NCBI GenBank assembly: GCA_021773135.1
Contig: JAJFKP010000049.1
Location: 33,641 to 97,640, forward strand
Reading direction: 5' to 3'
DNA length: 64,000 nucleotides
Source of the DNA: Woeseiaceae bacterium
Lineage (GTDB): Bacteria > Pseudomonadota > Gammaproteobacteria > Steroidobacterales > Woeseiaceae
The translations under genes and the position numbers were made by a program. This document shows, piece by piece, positions 51,233 to 60,609 of the stretch (within the stretch, counting starts at the first letter, position 1; each line of letters starts with the position of its first letter). A model generated the notes under the pieces. It was not told where the DNA came from and ran no database searches. It saw only the letters and a list, made by a program, of their open reading frames with translations.

Positions 51233-53614
51233 ATGACCATTAACAATAAAGTAGTTCTCCTGGCGACAATAATGCTCGGCGCCTGTGCGACGATCTCCGA
51301 ACAGGCGCAGGTGCGCATTGTCCGCGACGACTATGGCACGCCGCATATCTACGCGGACAGTGTTTACGGCCTTTACTACGGTTACGGCTATTCGATCGCG
51401 CAGGATCGACTGTTTCAGATGGAAATGGCGCGTCGCAGTACACAAGGCACGGTGGCTGAAGTTCTCGGTGCAGATTTCCTGGAGTACGACAAGAACGCGC
51501 GCACGCTATTCGATCCTGCATCCATTCAACGCCAGCTTGTCGCGCTGGAGGACAAAGACAGGGATGTTTTTGCAGGCTACGCAGCCGGGCTCAATGCCTG
51601 GCTTGCCGAAATTGATAAATCGCCGGGCCGGCTTACGCCCAGGCAGTTCATCGATTTCAATTTCTCTCCGCAGGAGTGGTCCGACTACGACGTCGCGATG
51701 ATTTTCATTGGCACGATGAACAACCGCTACGGCGATTTCAACACCGAACTCGAGAATGTCGCAATTATGACCGCGCTGATCGACCAACACGGCGAAACAG
51801 GTGCGCGCCACCTGTTCGATCTCCTGAATCCGAGATTCACCGACAATGCACCGACGACCATTCCGCGAGAGGACTGGTCGCGTCCCGCGCACGATACGCT
51901 CGCATCCCGATTCTCCAACTTTTCGCCTGCGCTGTTCGCGCACAGCGAATTCAATACACCTGTGACGACGGGCTTCAGCAATTGCTACATCCTTGGCAAA
52001 GAGAAGCTGGTTGAGGGCGGCTCGATCCTGATCAATGGGCCGCAGTTCGGCTGGTTTAATCCGTCTTACGTTAACTCGGTGGGCATGCACGGTGCTGGTA
52101 TCGATGTTGTTGGCAATACACCGTTTGGCTACCCCATGGTGATGTTCGGGCACAACAGCACGATCAGCTGGGGCAGCACCTGGGGCGCGAGCGATATCGT
52201 TGATATTTTTGCAGAACAGTTAAACCCACAGGATCCGAATCAGTATCGATACAAGGGCAAGAATATCGAGCTGGCACATCGTGTCGAAACGATTAAAGTT
52301 CGCGGGTCAGATGACGTCCAGTTAGACGTCTACCGTTCTGTGCACGGGCCGATCATCAGTATGGACAAAGATGCGGGTGTTGCCTACGCCAAGCATCGGA
52401 CCTGGGACGGCGGGGAGCTCGACACCCTGCTGGCATGGCTTTACGCAACCTGGGCGCCGGATTTCGATGCGTGGAAAGCCGAGGCAGAGAAGTCCGCCAT
52501 CAATGTAAACATGTATTTCGCCGACGTCGACGGCAACATTGGTTATTTCCATGGTGGCCAGTTTCCCGAAAGGGTCGCAGGCCATGACAATCGCTTTCCT
52601 GCCATTGGTGACGGCTCGATGGACTGGAACGGTCGACAGTCTGTAGAGCTTGCCAATCCACACGTGCTTAATCCAGTTTCGCACTTTCTCGCGAACTGGA
52701 ACAACAAACCCGGGCACGGCGTCTTGAACCCGGATTTCTTCTTCTACAATTGGACGGCTGCAGACCGGGTCGAATACCTGCAACAGGAACTGTTGTCACA
52801 GGATCAGTTCACCGACGAGGAGGCGTGGGCAATTATCGAGAAAAGCTCGTATGCCGATATCTATGCGCGTTACTTCCTGCCACTCATCGACGTCGCGGTC
52901 TCAGAGTCCGGCAATGCGCACCTGCAGAATGCGAATGACCTGCTGCAAAGCTGGAATCGATTCTCGCGAGACGATGATGCAGATGGGTACTACGACGAAG
53001 CTGGCACCGCGATATTCAGGACGTTCATCACCACGCTGGTCGAACGGGTTCTGCGTGATGACCTCGGAGAGGCCTATGCCTATTTTGCCGACGCAGGATA
53101 TCCGACAGCCGACAAACCAACCGGTGCCGGTACGAATATCGGGCCCGGTGTTAAAGCCGTGTTTGAGGCGCTCGAAGGGCGTGCCGGGTTTGATGTGCTC
53201 AATGGCGAATCTGCCAACGAGGTTATTGTAGCGGCCTTGCGCGAAACACTGGCTGATCTCGTCGAACGTAAAGGCCAGCCGCTGACCGAGCTAAGGCTGC
53301 CGGTCGCACAACGCCCGTTTTCCACCAGCAACTTTCTGGGCATTCCCCAGGCGACTGAAGGGGAGCTTATGAGCGCACCGCTCGAACAGAACCGCGGCAC
53401 CGAGAACAACATGATCGTCATGCAGCGCGACGGAATCGTTGCCTGGGAGGTCGCGCCTCCGGGACAGAACGCTTTTGTGGCGCCCGATGGCAGTCGCTCG
53501 AGGCATTACGCAGATCAGTTTGACCTGTATCATCAATTTGGCAGGAAACGCGTCTGGTTCTATGCCACCGATGTCGAATCAAACAAACAATCGGAAACAA
53601 TATTGACCTATTAA
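51233..53614 (+). CDS. Penicillin G acylase-like N-terminal-nucleophile amidohydrolase
   Basis: 793 residues. The lipobox MLGAC (Cys18) suggests a lipoprotein. The N-terminal domain begins with VRIVRDDYGTPHIYADS and YSIAQDRLFQMEMARR, as in penicillin acylase alpha chains. The autocatalytic site that starts the beta chain is S249-N in TTGFSNCYILGK, followed by ILINGPQFGWFNPSY, HGAGIDVVGNTPFGYP and FGHNSTISWGSTWG; the oxyanion Asn lies in FLANWNNKP. This is closest to true penicillin G acylases, which cleave phenylacetyl amides. Followed 12 bases later by phenylacetate-CoA ligase, which would use the phenylacetate. Natural substrates may be N-acyl amines or acyl-homoserine lactones. Confidence 0.9.
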   Translation: MTINNKVVLLATIMLGACATISEQAQVRIVRDDYGTPHIYADSVYGLYYGYGYSIAQDRLFQMEMARRSTQGTVAEVLGADFLEYDKNARTLFDPASIQRQLVALEDKDRDVFAGYAAGLNAWLAEIDKSPGRLTPRQFIDFNFSPQEWSDYDVAMIFIGTMNNRYGDFNTELENVAIMTALIDQHGETGARHLFDLLNPRFTDNAPTTIPREDWSRPAHDTLASRFSNFSPALFAHSEFNTPVTTGFSNCYILGKEKLVEGGSILINGPQFGWFNPSYVNSVGMHGAGIDVVGNTPFGYPMVMFGHNSTISWGSTWGASDIVDIFAEQLNPQDPNQYRYKGKNIELAHRVETIKVRGSDDVQLDVYRSVHGPIISMDKDAGVAYAKHRTWDGGELDTLLAWLYATWAPDFDAWKAEAEKSAINVNMYFADVDGNIGYFHGGQFPERVAGHDNRFPAIGDGSMDWNGRQSVELANPHVLNPVSHFLANWNNKPGHGVLNPDFFFYNWTAADRVEYLQQELLSQDQFTDEEAWAIIEKSSYADIYARYFLPLIDVAVSESGNAHLQNANDLLQSWNRFSRDDDADGYYDEAGTAIFRTFITTLVERVLRDDLGEAYAYFADAGYPTADKPTGAGTNIGPGVKAVFEALEGRAGFDVLNGESANEVIVAALRETLADLVERKGQPLTELRLPVAQRPFSTSNFLGIPQATEGELMSAPLEQNRGTENNMIVMQRDGIVAWEVAPPGQNAFVAPDGSRSRHYADQFDLYHQFGRKRVWFYATDVESNKQSETILTY

Positions 53615-53626
53615 CCGGAGAGCGAC

Positions 53627-54931
53627 GTGGTAAATCGTGTACCCAATCCTGACGACCTGGAGCCAATAGAAAGAGCCAGCCTGGACGAGTTGCGCAGTCT
53701 GCAACTTGAGCGAATGAAGTGGTCGATCGCGCACGCTTACGAGAACAGCGCACCTTACCGGGCAAAATGCAAAGCGGCGGATGTGACTCCGTCCGACCTG
53801 AAGACGCTTGAAGATCTGCGGCACTTTCCATTCACGGTGAAAGATGACCTGCGACAGAGTTACCCATTCGGCATGTTCGCCGTGCCGCAACGAGACGTTG
53901 TCAGGATTCATGCGTCGAGTGGCACTACCGGCAAGCCTACGGTGGTCGGCTACACGAAGAACGACATTGATGTATGGGCTACCGTGGTGGCGCGATCCAT
54001 TCGCGCAAGCGGCGGCGGACCTGGCGACAAGGTACATGTCGCCTACGGTTACGGCCTGTTTACAGGCGGACTGGGCGCTCATTACGGGGCAGAGAAACTG
54101 GGGTGCACGGTCATTCCCATGTCGGGTGGGCAAACGCCCAAGCAGGTGCAACTGATCGTTGATTTCGAACCCGACATCATCATGTTGACGCCATCCTACA
54201 TGCTGAATATCGCGGACGAATTTGAACGCCAGGGACTGGATCCTGCCCAGTCTTCGTTACAGGTAGGCATTTTCGGCGCAGAACCCTGGGGCGATGCGAT
54301 GCGCAGCGAGATCGAGACACGCTGCGGCCTCGACGCTGTAGATATTTATGGTCTGTCCGAGGTGATTGGTCCCGGTGTGGCAAACGAGTGCATCGAAACC
54401 AAGGACGGGCCAACCATCTGGGAGGATCATTTCTATCCGGAAATCATCAATCCCGAGTCAGGGGAACCAGTCGAGGACGGTGCAATGGGTGAGCTCGTTT
54501 TCACCTCTCTGACCAAAGAAGCGCTGCCCATTATTCGCTATCGCACGCGCGACTTGACGCGCCTGTTACCTGGCGTGGCCCGGCCAATGCGGCGCATGGA
54601 CAAGATCACGGGTCGCAGCGACGACATGTTGATCATTCGCGGTGTAAATGTGTTTCCGACGCAAATCGAGGAACGCGTTTTGGCGCTAAAGGAACTTGCA
54701 CCGCATTACCAGATCAGGGTGTCTCGCGACGGTCGGATGGACGTCGTTACGATCTACGTAGAAAAGACGGTTGACGCGGCCGCTGCGGACGCCGTGGAAA
54801 TAGCCGGCCGGCTGCAGAAGGACGTCAAGGACTATATCGGCGTTAGCGCGACGGTCGAAGTTGGCGCTTGTGGCGCCGTGGTCCGATCCGAAGGCAAGGC
54901 GGTACGCGTCATCGATGAGCGCGAGTCCTGA
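53627..54931 (+). CDS. paaK: Phenylacetate--CoA ligase
   Basis: 434 residues, the length of PaaK. Signatures are HASSGTTGKPTVVGYT near 91-106 (the ATP loop), YGYGLFTGGLGAHYGAEKLG near 138, and IYGLSEVIGPGVANEC near 240; the C-terminal domain has MDKITGRSDDMLIIRGVNVFPTQIEE near 325-350. It adenylates phenylacetate and forms phenylacetyl-CoA in the cytoplasm. GGAG precedes the GTG start. Other paa genes (paaABCDE and so on) are not in the window, so the CoA ester must be handled elsewhere. The link with the acylase 12 bases upstream supports a phenylacetyl amide as carbon source. Confidence 0.93.
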   Translation: MVNRVPNPDDLEPIERASLDELRSLQLERMKWSIAHAYENSAPYRAKCKAADVTPSDLKTLEDLRHFPFTVKDDLRQSYPFGMFAVPQRDVVRIHASSGTTGKPTVVGYTKNDIDVWATVVARSIRASGGGPGDKVHVAYGYGLFTGGLGAHYGAEKLGCTVIPMSGGQTPKQVQLIVDFEPDIIMLTPSYMLNIADEFERQGLDPAQSSLQVGIFGAEPWGDAMRSEIETRCGLDAVDIYGLSEVIGPGVANECIETKDGPTIWEDHFYPEIINPESGEPVEDGAMGELVFTSLTKEALPIIRYRTRDLTRLLPGVARPMRRMDKITGRSDDMLIIRGVNVFPTQIEERVLALKELAPHYQIRVSRDGRMDVVTIYVEKTVDAAAADAVEIAGRLQKDVKDYIGVSATVEVGACGAVVRSEGKAVRVIDERES

Positions 54932-55089
54932 TCGACCATCCTGATTGCCTGTCTTGATCGACGATAGATGCGGGACTCCAGGCACCGCCAGCCGACTTCA
55001 GCTTATCGTCTGAATTTGTGAAATAATCTGACTTACCAAAAGCTTTGATAATAAGAATCTATCGACATGAAAATGCTACGGGCGGCCCT

Positions 55090-56349
55090 GTGACGGCCTC
55101 AGTCCAAAACAGCTCTCTTAATCGCGATATGTTGTCCCGGATGGATGCAAACGATCCGCTTGCACCATTTCGCGAACGCTTTGTGATTCCGGAAAGCCTG
55201 ATTTACATGAATGGCAATTCGCTGGGACCGCTCACGATCAGCGCGCGGGATCGCATGGCGACTGCGGTTGCCGACGAATGGGGCAGTCAGCTTATCCGTG
55301 GCTGGAATAAAGCAGGTTGGTACGATATTCCCTGGCGGCTTGGAGACAAGATCGGCAGATTGATTGGCGCTGAGGCTGGAGAAACTGTCGTCTGCGACAG
55401 CACTTCCGTCAACCTTTTCAAAGCCGTCGCCGCTGCATGCGGCCTGCGTCCGGAGCGGAAGAAAATCGTCAGCGAGGTCGGCAATTTTCCAACCGACCTG
55501 TATGTGCTCGATGGATTCAAGCGGTTTGCGGGCGATGCATTCAACGTCGATATTCGCCCGCGCGAAGAGATTGCCGATGCGATCGATGCGCAAACTGCGG
55601 TTGTTGTGCTGACTCACGTTCACTACGTCTCCGGCGAAATTTTTCCAATGGGAGAGATTTCGCGTCTCGCACACGATGCCGGGGCATTAATCGTTTGGGA
55701 TTTGAGCCACTCGGCAGGCGCAGTGGTCACTGATCTGAATGGCAGCAAAGCGGATTTCGCTGTTGGTTGCGGTTACAAGCACCTAAATGGCGGTCCCGGC
55801 GCGCCCGCATTCATCTTTGCCGCAAAGAGACACCATGCGGCGATGTCACAACCACTGAGCGGCTGGTTCGGACATGCAGATCCGTTCCGGTTTACGGACG
55901 ATTTTGAACCGGCCGACGGCGTGCGCCGCCTGTTGTGCGGCACGACCGGCGTCCTGAGTGCAACCGCGCTTGAAGCCGGCGTAGACCTGATGCTGGAGGC
56001 AGATCTGCACGCCATGAGCGAGAAAGCAGTGGCGTTGAGCGACCTTTTTCAGCGCAGGGCCGCAGAGAGCTGCGGCGGTCATGGACTCGAATTGCGATCT
56101 CCCGATGATGCTCGACAGCGAGGTGCCAACCTTTCCTACGGCCACAAGAGTGGCTACGCCATCATGCAGAATCTAATTGCGCGCGGCGTCATCGGAGATT
56201 TTCGTGCGCCGGATAACATGCGCTTTGGATTCTCCCCGTTGTTCATGCGTTACACCGATGTTTTCGATGCAGTGGAAATTCTGCGTGACATCCTGGAATC
56301 GCGTTCGTACGAGGATTCCGAATTTTCGAAGAAACACTCGGTTACTTAG
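55090..56349 (+). CDS. kynU: Kynureninase
   Basis: About 419 residues from a GTG at 55090; an upstream TTG at 55045 would add 15 residues. The pattern DPLAPFRERFVIPESLIYMNGNSLGPL at the start is diagnostic. PLP signatures are VCDSTSVNLFKAVAA near 100, THVHYVSGEIFPMGEI near 176, and the Schiff-base lysine K230 in VGCGYKHLNGGPGAPAF. It cleaves L-kynurenine (or 3-hydroxykynurenine) to anthranilate plus alanine. The next gene is a benzoate-type CoA ligase that would take the anthranilate, 12 bases on. The other tryptophan-to-kynurenine genes, tdo and kfa, are not in the window. Confidence 0.93.
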   Translation: MTASVQNSSLNRDMLSRMDANDPLAPFRERFVIPESLIYMNGNSLGPLTISARDRMATAVADEWGSQLIRGWNKAGWYDIPWRLGDKIGRLIGAEAGETVVCDSTSVNLFKAVAAACGLRPERKKIVSEVGNFPTDLYVLDGFKRFAGDAFNVDIRPREEIADAIDAQTAVVVLTHVHYVSGEIFPMGEISRLAHDAGALIVWDLSHSAGAVVTDLNGSKADFAVGCGYKHLNGGPGAPAFIFAAKRHHAAMSQPLSGWFGHADPFRFTDDFEPADGVRRLLCGTTGVLSATALEAGVDLMLEADLHAMSEKAVALSDLFQRRAAESCGGHGLELRSPDDARQRGANLSYGHKSGYAIMQNLIARGVIGDFRAPDNMRFGFSPLFMRYTDVFDAVEILRDILESRSYEDSEFSKKHSVT

Positions 56350-56360
56350 GGAGAGGCACA

Positions 56361-57941
56361 GTGCATCCGTCTGCTCACTTCGATTCGTTTACCCGCGACA
56401 ATCTCCCGGCTGAAGTGGAGTGGCCTGAGCTGACCTTCGATTTGCCCGAATTGCAGTATGCGCCACACCTTAACTGCGCGGTTGAACTGCTCGACAAGCA
56501 GGTTCAGTCGGGGCATGCAGATCGCATTGCGATCCGTGGCCAGGACGATACCTGGACCTATCGCGACCTGCTGGAAAAAGTCAATCGGATCGCCAATTGT
56601 CTTGTCAATGAGGTTGGCATCGTTCCTGGCAATCGCGTCCTGCTGCGGTTTCCGAACTCGCCGTTGTTTGCCGCCTGCTACCTCGCGGTCCTGAAGTGCG
56701 GTGCGGTAGCCATACCCACAATGCCACTTCTGCGTAAGTCGGAACTGTCGGCTATCGTCGCCAAAGCCCGCGCGCAGTTCGCCATTTGCGATACGCGCCT
56801 CTTGGATGAAGCACAGAGCCTTTCGCTGGAACGACTGGTCTCCTCTGACGAGATCCTGGAACGCATGGCAACGGCCAGCAAGGAATACGCTGCGGTTGAG
56901 ACCGCCAGTGACGACGTAGCGCTGATCGCATTTACCAGTGGGACGACGGGCAAGCCAAAAGGCTGTATGCATTTTCATCGGGATGTGATGTCCATGTGTC
57001 ACACGGTCAGCACCCATGTACTGAAGCCAACCCCGGACGATGTATTTATCGGTTCTCCGCCGTTGGCATTCACATTCGGCCTGGGCGGCCTGCTGGCGTT
57101 CCCGCTGCACGCGGGTGCCAGCACCATATTGCTGGAGGCCGCACCCCCACCGGTATTGGCCGATGCGATACAGAGCATGGGAGCAACGATCAGTTTTACC
57201 GCGCCGACAGCCTACAAGGTGATGTTGTCCGATGAGCATGTTGGCAAAGTGTCGGGACTGCGAATAGCGGTTTCCGCGGGAGAGCATTTGCCCAAACCTG
57301 TTTACCTCGAGTGGATGGAAAAAACGGGTGTGCCGATGATCGACGGGCTCGGGGCAACAGAGATGATTCATATATTTCTCTCGACGACGGGGCGCAACGA
57401 TAAACCCGGGTCGACCGGGGTGCCGACGGCAGGCTATGAGGTGCGAGTGGTTGACGAGCAACTCAATGAACTGCCAGCAGGGGAAGAAGGGTTGCTGGCA
57501 GTGCGTGGGCCGACCGGGTGCAAGTATCTCGATGATCCGCGTCAGAGTGACTACGTAAAAGGCGGGTGGAACCTGACGGGCGACGTCTTCAGGTGTGATG
57601 AAGATGGTCACTATTGGTATGTCGCCAGGGGCGACGACATGATTATCTCCTCCGGCTACAACATCAGCGGCCCGGAGGTCGAGGAGGCATTGCTTGGCCA
57701 CGGTGCCGTCGCGGAATGTGCCGTCGTCGCCGCGCCGGACCCGGATCGCGGTCATGTACCCAAAGCGTTCGTGGTACTAAGGGCGGGTCAGAGTGCGTCC
57801 GACGAGCTGACAAAAGAATTACAGGACTTCGTGAAACAGGCGATCGCGCCGTTCAAGTATCCCCGCCAGGTCGAATATATTGACGCACTGCCCAAGACGC
57901 AGACCGGCAAGATTCAGAGATATGCGCTGCGCTCAGTATAG
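56361..57941 (+). CDS. 2-Aminobenzoate--CoA ligase-like enzyme (benzoate-CoA ligase family)
   Basis: 526 residues of the AMP-forming ligase family. The ATP loop is FTSGTTGKPKGCMHFHRD near 192-209, GLGATEMIHIFLST near 330, and the catalytic hinge DDMIISSGYNISGPEVEEALL near 423-443; the C-terminal lysine lies in LPKTQTGKIQRYALR. The sequence with LNCAVELLDKQV and the aromatic pocket region resembles the benzoate and 2-aminobenzoate CoA ligases. It probably makes 2-aminobenzoyl-CoA from the anthranilate made by the kynureninase encoded directly upstream. Benzoate or hydroxybenzoate remain alternatives. A large antisense frame covers this gene and is a shadow. Confidence 0.85.
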   Translation: MHPSAHFDSFTRDNLPAEVEWPELTFDLPELQYAPHLNCAVELLDKQVQSGHADRIAIRGQDDTWTYRDLLEKVNRIANCLVNEVGIVPGNRVLLRFPNSPLFAACYLAVLKCGAVAIPTMPLLRKSELSAIVAKARAQFAICDTRLLDEAQSLSLERLVSSDEILERMATASKEYAAVETASDDVALIAFTSGTTGKPKGCMHFHRDVMSMCHTVSTHVLKPTPDDVFIGSPPLAFTFGLGGLLAFPLHAGASTILLEAAPPPVLADAIQSMGATISFTAPTAYKVMLSDEHVGKVSGLRIAVSAGEHLPKPVYLEWMEKTGVPMIDGLGATEMIHIFLSTTGRNDKPGSTGVPTAGYEVRVVDEQLNELPAGEEGLLAVRGPTGCKYLDDPRQSDYVKGGWNLTGDVFRCDEDGHYWYVARGDDMIISSGYNISGPEVEEALLGHGAVAECAVVAAPDPDRGHVPKAFVVLRAGQSASDELTKELQDFVKQAIAPFKYPRQVEYIDALPKTQTGKIQRYALRSV

Positions 57942-57991
57942 TGATTGCCAGGCAATAGATGATTAAACAAGTTAGAAAACTGGAGACGTAA

Positions 57992-58270
57992 ATGGTTTCG
58001 GCAATTGTGTTGGTAAAGACTGAGAAGGACAAGACGCCCCAGTTAGCTCAGGAGATTGCTGACATGAAAGGTGTCAGTGAAGTTTTCTCAGTGACCGGTC
58101 GCTATGACCTGGTGGTGATCGTGAAGGTGAAGGTGCTGGATCAGATTGCCGATGTCGTCAGCGGCTTCATGCGACAAATTGAAGGCATTACTGAAACCGA
58201 AACACTGATCGCGTTTCGGGCTTTCTCAACCGTCGAACAAAATGCTGGCTTTGACCTTGGCCTGGACTGA
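57992..58270 (+). CDS. Stand-alone RAM-domain (Lrp/AsnC ligand-binding) protein
   Basis: 92 residues with only the C-terminal ligand-binding fold of Lrp/AsnC regulators: SAIVLVKTEKDKTPQLAQEIADMKGVSEVFSVTGRYDLVVIVKVK, then TETLIAFRAFS. No DNA-binding helix-turn-helix is present. Such single-domain proteins bind amino acids or aromatic ligands and form rings. GGAGAC precedes the ATG. It lies between the kynurenine pair and the indolepyruvate oxidoreductase genes, so it may sense tryptophan or an aryl metabolite, or act with a full Lrp protein elsewhere. Confidence 0.88.
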   Translation: MVSAIVLVKTEKDKTPQLAQEIADMKGVSEVFSVTGRYDLVVIVKVKVLDQIADVVSGFMRQIEGITETETLIAFRAFSTVEQNAGFDLGLD

Positions 58271-58370
58271 CAATTCATAGGCATAGGGCGGTTGTTGCCT
58301 GGTCACCCGTGCGTCATTAACGCATTGTTTTAAATAAAAATAATGTGGCATTCGTTGTTAACTCGTACAT

Positions 58371-58386
58371 ATTTTATATATAAAAT
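58371..58386. promoter_or_regulatory. AT palindrome in the iorA upstream region
   Basis: ATTTTATATATAAAAT is a perfect 16-base palindrome in the AT-rich 194-base gap before iorA. It lies about 80 bases before the iorA ATG, where a regulator site or a -10-type region would lie. Low-information AT palindromes arise by chance in such sequence, so this is a candidate only. Confidence 0.35.
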
Positions 58387-58464
58387 GATATCCTCCCCGG
58401 GGTACGATTCCCGGCCCGGCAGCATGGCAGCGATTGCTGTAGGCATCCTCCACATTAGGATTAA

Positions 58465-60609
58465 ATGGTTGGCAGCATGGCTGAGCGTTCTTTCCGAAAA
58501 GAAGTAGAGAAGCTGCGGATCGGCGCCGGCGAAGAGTTTGCGGGTGAAGGGATTCTCGCGATAACCAAGGCCCTGCTGCAGTCCGGCGTTGCCTATGTGG
58601 GTGGCTACCAGGGTTCACCCATTTCACACCTGATGGATGTCCTGTCCGACGCACAGGACATTCTTGGCGAACTTGGCGTGCATTTCGAAGCAAGTGCCAA
58701 TGAGGCCGCTGCAGCTGCAATGGCGGCGGCTTCGGTCAACTATCCGCTCCGTGGCGCAATTACATTCAAGTCGACCGTCGGCACCAATGTCGCGAGCGAC
58801 GCGTTGGCGAACCTGTCGTCCGGCGGTGTTATGGGCGGCGTCGTCGTCATCGTGGGTGAGGATTACGGAGAAGGTTCGAGCATCATGCAGGAGCGTACGC
58901 ACGCGTTCGCAATGAAGAGCCAGATGTGGCTGCTCGATCCGCGACCCAACGTGCCGAGTATCGTCGCCGCCGTTGAGCATTCGTTCGGGCTTTCTGAAGC
59001 CAGTAATACACCAGTATTTCTGCAGATGCGTATTCGCTCGTGTCATGTGCACGGGCGCTTCATTGCAAAAGACAACCAGCCGCCGCCACTGGCATTGCGG
59101 GAGGCTATGGAGAATCCGCGGCGTGACGTCGATCGTATAGTGCTGGCGCCGGCCTCGTTTCAACACGAGCAGGAAAAAGTCATCGATCGCTGGCCGGCTG
59201 CGGTTGAATACATCAAGGCAAATGGTCTCAACGAGCTTTTCGAAGGCAGCAACGAACACGTCGGCATCATCGTGCAGGGAGGACTTTACAATTCACTTCT
59301 GCGCACGCTGGAGAGACTCGGCCTCGCCGATACGTTCGGTAATTCTGACATACCGATCTACGTCATGAACGTGACTTATCCACTCGTCGATGATGAGATC
59401 CTTTCCTTCTGCGGCAGCAAACGTGCCGTGCTGCTGGTAGAGGAAGGTCAGCCAAATTACATCGAGCAGTCGATCAACAGCGTGTTACGCAATCGCGACT
59501 GCGATACTCGACTGGTAGGTAAGGGCACATTCCCAATGGCCGGTGAATACACGAGCCAGGTCTTGCGGGCGGGCGTCGTCGGGTTCCTGCGGCATAGTTT
59601 GCCGCGGTACCAGCCGCCGGAGGACCCGATGCAGACCGTCACCGGTTTTATCAGCGAGCTTAAAGGGTTTGTACCGCCGCGGCCGCCCGGGCTCTGTACT
59701 GGTTGTCCGGAGCGTCCGGTTTTCGCGAGTCTCAAGATGTTGCAGCAGGAAATGGGCGACTTTCATGTGAGCGCAGACATCGGCTGTCACCTGTTTTCCA
59801 TCCTGCCGCCATTCAACATTGGTAACACAACGATGGGCTACGGCCTCGGGACGGCAGGCGCATCCGCATTCAATACCGATAGCGACAAGCCACCCATATC
59901 GATCATGGGTGATGGTGGTTTCTGGCACAACGGCCTGACGAGTGGAATCGGCAATGCCGTATTCAACAAAAACGACGGCCTGACAATTGTCGTCGACAAT
60001 AACTATGCCGCGGCAACCGGCGGCCAGGATCTGCTCTCAACAAAGGGCATGACAGAGAACCGCAGTACACAACATCCCATCGAGAAGGCCGCCCGCGGTG
60101 TTGGCGTGGAATGGGCCAGGACTGTCCGGACGTACGACATCGGCGAAATGCGTAAGGCACTCAAAGAAGCCATATCAAAAAAGGGTACCGGGCCGAAAGT
60201 GCTCGTTGCGCAGTCAGAGTGCATGCTCAACAAACAGCGTCGTGAAAAACCGCTGTTTGCCAAAGCTGTGGGTGATGGCAAACGTGTGATAGCGGAGCGA
60301 TTCGGTGTGGATGAGGACACCTGCACCGGCGATCATGCCTGCATTCGGCTTAGCGGGTGTCCGTCACTCACCGTCAAACCGAATCCCGACCCTTTAAAGC
60401 GACAGCCCGTGTCGTATGTTGATAACAGCTGTGTTGGTTGTGGCAACTGCGGCGAAGTTGCTCATGAAGCGGTGCTCTGTCCATCGTTTTACAAAGCAGA
60501 GATCGTCTTCAACCCCGGCTCGCTGGACCGCTTTCTGTGGAAGTTGCGCAGTGGATTGATCGGCTGGCTGCAAAACCGCGCGGAGCGGCGACGCATGAGG
60601 TTGGCGTAG
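58465..60609 (+). CDS. iorA: Indolepyruvate:ferredoxin oxidoreductase, alpha subunit
   Basis: 714 residues. The pyrimidine-binding half has QGSPISHLMDVLSD and FEASANEAAAAAMAAASVN near 75-93; the thiamine-pyrophosphate half has GLCTGCPERPVFASLK near 410, ADIGCHLFSILPPF near 440 and GDGGFWHNGLTSGI near 485. The C-terminal ferredoxin-type region holds CTGDHACIRLSGCP and CVGCGNCGEVAHEAVLC, two Fe-S clusters. It decarboxylates indolepyruvate or other aryl-pyruvates to aryl-acetyl-CoA with reduction of an electron carrier. AGGA precedes the ATG at 58465; an alternative is ATG 58477. Its stop overlaps the start of the beta subunit. Confidence 0.92.
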   Translation: MVGSMAERSFRKEVEKLRIGAGEEFAGEGILAITKALLQSGVAYVGGYQGSPISHLMDVLSDAQDILGELGVHFEASANEAAAAAMAAASVNYPLRGAITFKSTVGTNVASDALANLSSGGVMGGVVVIVGEDYGEGSSIMQERTHAFAMKSQMWLLDPRPNVPSIVAAVEHSFGLSEASNTPVFLQMRIRSCHVHGRFIAKDNQPPPLALREAMENPRRDVDRIVLAPASFQHEQEKVIDRWPAAVEYIKANGLNELFEGSNEHVGIIVQGGLYNSLLRTLERLGLADTFGNSDIPIYVMNVTYPLVDDEILSFCGSKRAVLLVEEGQPNYIEQSINSVLRNRDCDTRLVGKGTFPMAGEYTSQVLRAGVVGFLRHSLPRYQPPEDPMQTVTGFISELKGFVPPRPPGLCTGCPERPVFASLKMLQQEMGDFHVSADIGCHLFSILPPFNIGNTTMGYGLGTAGASAFNTDSDKPPISIMGDGGFWHNGLTSGIGNAVFNKNDGLTIVVDNNYAAATGGQDLLSTKGMTENRSTQHPIEKAARGVGVEWARTVRTYDIGEMRKALKEAISKKGTGPKVLVAQSECMLNKQRREKPLFAKAVGDGKRVIAERFGVDEDTCTGDHACIRLSGCPSLTVKPNPDPLKRQPVSYVDNSCVGCGNCGEVAHEAVLCPSFYKAEIVFNPGSLDRFLWKLRSGLIGWLQNRAERRRMRLA

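Noticed and set aside
56346..57755. 469-codon minus-strand frame opposite the 2-aminobenzoate-CoA ligase gene
   Set aside because: The plus strand encodes an unmistakable AMP-forming ligase. The antisense product is Arg/His/Gln-rich with no domain; it is a codon-bias shadow.
60537..60608. Upstream extension of iorB
   Set aside because: It lies inside iorA in another frame. The GTG at 60609 overlapping the iorA stop gives a normal N-terminus.
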